Shown: piece after piece, positions 60,734 to 64,000 of the stretch
Position numbering within the stretch: position 1 is the first letter of the stretch
Layout of the letters: the number at the start of each line of letters is the position of its first letter
Assembly: GCA_013397455.1 (NCBI GenBank)
Contig: VYZB01000340.1
Location: 556,685-620,684 of the forward strand
Direction: 5' to 3'
Length of the DNA stretch: 64,000 bases
From: Crotophaga sulcirostris
Taxonomy: Eukaryota; Chordata; Aves; Cuculiformes; Crotophagidae
Translations under genes and position numbers: made by a program
Notes under the pieces: generated by a model
The model's database searches: none
Told to the model about the DNA's origin: nothing
Seen by the model: only the letters and a program-made list of their open reading frames with translations

Positions 60734-60776
60734 GTGTATGCATGTGTGTATATACGTATGTATGCACACGTATATG
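60734..60776. other. 43-nt perfectly alternating purine-pyrimidine tract
   Basis: Every step alternates between purine and pyrimidine for 43 bases, built from TG, CA, TA and CG dinucleotides (GTGTATGCATGTGTG at the start, GCACACGTATATG at the end). It is not a simple repeat of one unit. Such tracts are the known substrate for the B-to-Z transition under negative supercoiling, though the TA steps lower the propensity. No gene is adjacent. Confidence 0.7.
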
Positions 60777-63424
60777 ATGGAATGTGAAAAAGTAAATACT
60801 TTATAGAAATATCTACTTAAATGTCTGCCTGAATCTGCATGCAGTATGTTCTTTTTTAAGCAGCCTCCTCCTGGTAGTACCTTCACTCAGATTCTCACCA
60901 TTCCCATGTAGTGTTCTGTAAATACCCTGTGAGAATGACTAGGAGGGAGGATGATCTTGCATAACAGGCAGCTGACTAATTTAGACCAGGAACACTGATC
61001 TACAATGACTGAAATAGTCTCAGTCTTGTTCCGATTTTGACGTTTGAAGTTTTAGGATTGCACTCATGGATACTTCTGTAGTCCAGTCTCCGGACATCAC
61101 TATTTGTACATTTTACCATTTTCAGCTAGAGCAGCTAAGGGATAAACCCTTTCAAAAATCACAGAAAGGGTGGAATTTTGTGTATCATGTGTGTTCCTGA
61201 CATTTAGAGAGGGCTATGTTAAATTTTTGTAAATTATCTTTACCCTATGCCACTTCTTTAGATTAACACTACAATAATATTCTTCTATAATAATAGAACA
61301 TCTTCATGTTTCTGAACATGCTACCTTGTCCTCCATGCTTTATTTACCTTTCTGATCACTGTACCTCTACCTAAGCTGTTCCTCTCTTTTATCCAATTAG
61401 ATTAATTCAGTTTTTCATAAAAAGACTGCCTCCAAAACCTTACTTAAATAATGGAAGTCTATTAGCCATCTCTCACCTGTATCTTATTACCCAAGTAAAG
61501 ACTGGGACTATGGGGTATGTTTCAGAGCTACACTAATGGTTCCACTTCTATGACCACCTAGCTCACTGGGTTTTGAGACATTGGTTCAGATCAGTGCTGG
61601 ACACTGCAAAGAGGCAGGTCTTGCTCGAGGACTGTTCTGTTCTGGGTCTGAAGACAAGCAATGAAGCTGAGCTTGCAAGGTGGGAATGTCCTTGAGCATA
61701 AATGATTGCTAATCAGTAGATCTGCTCAGAGGTCAGCTCTGGTGTTGTCATTTGATTAGTACCCAACTCTTACCATGGGTGTTTATACAGATTCAGTGCC
61801 AGTGAGTATATCTATGCATTTGCAAACATATGTGAGAGTCCACTGGGCTCTTTCTTTGCCACCATTGACCTTGCTCTTCATCTGTGGTCTTGCACTTCAG
61901 TTAGAAGAGACCTTAAAAAACTTTAAATGCACTATTATACATGTGCTGCATAAACAGACATATATCTTATATTCTTTACTACCATAAAAATATGACTCAT
62001 CACTGCAAGTTAATCTGTTTTGAATAACAACACACTGGATCTGAATTCCTAAAGTAGGAAAAAGTCAGGGAAGAGATGACTGTGTAGTATGCTAGTTTTA
62101 AGGAATTAATCTCTCAAAAAACCCAATGCTTTATGTAGTAATATGCCCCTTAAAAAAACCCAAAATCTAGAACTATAAATTTTTTTGCCTCTGCTTCTGT
62201 CTATTTAGCTTTATATTCTTATTGCAAAAACGCATATTAGAAGAGAAAAACACAGAAATAGGATAGGTTAAGATATGAATAGCCAGTTATGAAATTAAAC
62301 TTTATAGAAAAAGGGGCATTTAGTTTTTATTTTTTTCCCCCAAATATGTCTTGCTTACTGCAATCAGCTCAACAGTTTTAATCTTAAATTGGTTCATATT
62401 AACTGCTTATACCTAACTTGCAGAATGCATCATTAGGAGAAAGATAAACTTGTTGGAGTCAAAATTTTCTTCCTCACTAACAAACACCAGAAGAAAGTGA
62501 TGGGTAAAATTAGAACGCTATTGTATAATAAGTGAGTAATCTGAGAAAATTTAGTGCATAGACAACAGTCTCTCCTTGCTGTGCTGTTGCTCAGATACAC
62601 AGCTTGTCTGAATCTAAATATATTGATTTATAAAAAGTGTGTAATCGGTGATACATAACCAGTGAGCCTGAAAAAGAGTGAACGGGAGGAATAGTATCAA
62701 TAATACTGGTTGCCTATTTGAATAAGTCCTTACAAGAGTACAGTAAGATACAGTGGAGTTAAGCTTTTAAAATTACATTGCAAAACATGTTTTGGCCTGT
62801 AGCTGCAAGAAAAGGGAGCTCAGACACATCTATTCAAAGGAATGTTTTTATTCATGATACGTGCAGAAGAGGAGCTCTTCTGTGAGAACAGCCTGGCACA
62901 ACAGTCCACACCCCAACAATGGAGAGGCTGAAGTTAGACTTTCATATCATCATTTTTAAAGTGTGCGATTTGGTGCTCTCAAGACTGTCAGGTTCCTTAA
63001 TAGTGTTAGTATGTTGCTGGATATGTTTGTTCATTGATTTATAGAAAGGAATATCTTGTTCTTTGTTCAGTAGAGAAAGCATTTGCAGCAGAAAGGATTA
63101 TAAACATCCTCTTTGATAATCTCAGCATTTTGAAAAAGTTTCCTTAACTTCATATTAACTACTGGTGCTTTGTTTGCTACTGAATATAGATATGTTTATT
63201 AAGATATTAGTGTGAAATACTTTTGCTGTCTGTTTCATATGAGACACTGGTGGTAAGGAGTTCATAAACCCTTTGCCTTTGGGACCCATTGTGCTCACCA
63301 GAATGAGGGTAGCCTTCAATCTGTGGCATTTTATGGATGCCGCAAAATCGATCAGGCAGGCTTGGTGTTGGAGACCGTTCAAGTGAAGAAGTAGGTTTCA
63401 GGGAAAGCTTGATTTTGTTTACAG

Positions 63425-63519
63425 CTGCTCAGAGTTTGCAGAAGATGAGGTGGCTGAAGCTTACTCCTTCCTGCAGGAAGTCTCTGCCAAGGGGACAGTG
63501 GCTGGGAGTGCTATTTTGA
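63425..63519 (+). other. Candidate coding exon (95 bp)
   Basis: A TTTTGTTTACAG acceptor (AG at 63,423-63,424) precedes 95 bases that end in TTTTGA directly followed by the consensus donor GTAAGT (63,520-63,525). Reading after one base, 31 codons are open: CSEFAEDEVAEAYSFLQEV at the start, then SAKGTVAGSAIL. The composition is protein-like (acidic, alanine-rich, no low-complexity run). It would accept a one-base codon remainder and leave phase 1. A second frame is also nearly open (a stop in the last few bases), so coding is not certain. The protein is not recognised. Confidence 0.35.
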
Positions 63520-63765
63520 GTAAGTACTGACCTGTGGATAAATAAAAGACAATAGAGTCGCAATTACTCTATTTTAACAGCTGAGGGAATATTTGCCCTC
63601 TAGATGGAGCTGTTCACTTGTGTTACAAGGTTGACGGCAAGCCTGAAGAATAAAAATGAGATCTTTCTGCTGCAAAACTGATCGGCAGGGCCCTTCAGGC
63701 AGCAACGCCTAGCTCAAGCCTGGCAGTGGGTAACAACTGCAGACTCTTCTTTGCCTGTCTTGCAG

Positions 63766-63968
63766 GTGTGGATATGGTAGAACAGGCTGCAGGGCACATT
63801 TCCTGGTTGAGAGCAAAGATTTTTATCCCTGCTTCCATCCCTGGCTATTTTCTTGCAGGCTTCCTCTGCTCCCTCTTCTTGTCCACCAGTTGCAGCTCAC
63901 TTTGTCTCTTGGTATCTTCCAGGCCCACAAAAGTTGCCATTTCCTCAGCATCTTCATTCTCTCCTTAA
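63766..63968 (+). other. Possible following exon, phase-compatible, open to a stop
   Basis: A good acceptor (TTTGCCTGTCTTGCAG, AG at 63,764-63,765) starts a segment whose frame continues that of 63,425-63,519 when joined: the leftover A plus GT makes a serine codon, then VDMVEQAAGHISWLRAK. It stays open for 66 codons to TAA at 63,966-63,968. The middle is hydrophobic (FIPASIPGYFLAGFL), which a pyrimidine-rich strand also gives by chance. The minus strand has a competing charged frame at 63,964-63,845. Low certainty. Confidence 0.2.
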
Positions 63969-64000
63969 ATCTGCCAGCTGTGTTCTATGTGACAATGGCT

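Larger units (their letters stand above)
57461..64000. other. Non-coding stretch with candidate exons near its end
   Basis: AT-rich DNA with no CR1 copy. Listed separately: a TTG repeat, a 17-base T run, the alternating tract at 60,734-60,776, and splice-flanked open segments at 63,425-63,519 and 63,766-63,968. The last 600 bases are GC-richer than the rest, which may mark the approach to an exon-bearing region beyond the window. Confidence 0.5.

Noticed and set aside
1..64000. Prokaryotic-type systems, CRISPR arrays, rRNA or operons
   Set aside because: No regularly spaced repeats, no dense long reading frames and no Shine-Dalgarno-linked gene strings; CR1 retrotransposons place the DNA in a sauropsid genome.
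1..64000. Endogenous retrovirus or paired LTRs
   Set aside because: Every reverse-transcriptase frame found has CR1-type wording and CR1 3' ends. I saw no gag, protease, integrase or env words and no long direct repeats, though a solo LTR (for example around 49.9 kb) cannot be excluded by eye.

Overview
The window looks like nuclear DNA from a bird (a turtle or crocodilian is possible). It is AT-rich and almost empty of open reading frames. Its dominant interspersed repeat is the CR1 LINE, the characteristic sauropsid retrotransposon. I see no Alu/B1-type SINE, no L1, no bacterial operon, no CRISPR array and no rRNA or tRNA gene. I recognise no complete protein-coding gene. Nearly all the longer open frames are CR1 ORF2 remnants, shadows of them on the other strand, or chance frames in low-complexity DNA.

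Layout. Twelve CR1 loci together cover about 9.3 kb (roughly 14 percent by my boundaries). Plus-strand copies lie at 7,171-7,718, 12,766-13,087, 22,654-23,358, 29,847-30,145, 37,101-38,392, 39,383-40,495, 48,915-49,009 and 56,024-57,460 (a patchwork). Minus-strand copies lie at 8,129-8,536, 10,843-12,430, 27,685-29,005 and 54,487-54,650. Together they sample most of ORF2: part of the endonuclease domain and the linker (27.7-29.0 kb), the reverse transcriptase core (10.8-12.4, 37.1-37.8 and 56.0-56.4 kb), the C-terminal region and the 3' UTR with its terminal octamer repeats. All are broken. The copy at 37.1 kb is the best preserved, with 219 uninterrupted RT codons.

Between the CR1 copies the DNA is unique-looking AT-rich sequence, most likely intronic or intergenic, with a few microsatellites. 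Sparse signals hint at transcription units on the plus strand: small open segments flanked by good splice sites at 14,540-14,594, 43,235-43,291 and 63,425-63,519; a terminal-exon-like segment with strong acceptors and an AATAAA signal at 52,593-52,855; and a CpG-richer patch followed by a TATA box at about 49,920-50,180. The reading phases of the exon candidates do not chain into one obvious protein, so they may belong to different genes, to a noncoding RNA, or be chance.

I found nothing I would call a new biological system. The points most worth checking are the splice-flanked segments, the CpG/TATA patch paired with the polyadenylated terminal exon, the patchwork CR1 at 56-57.5 kb, a 43-nt perfectly alternating purine-pyrimidine tract at 60.7 kb, and a G-quadruplex motif at 24.8 kb. 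All calls are from reading the sequence only. CR1 boundaries are good to about 10-20 bases, and subfamily names are deliberately not given.
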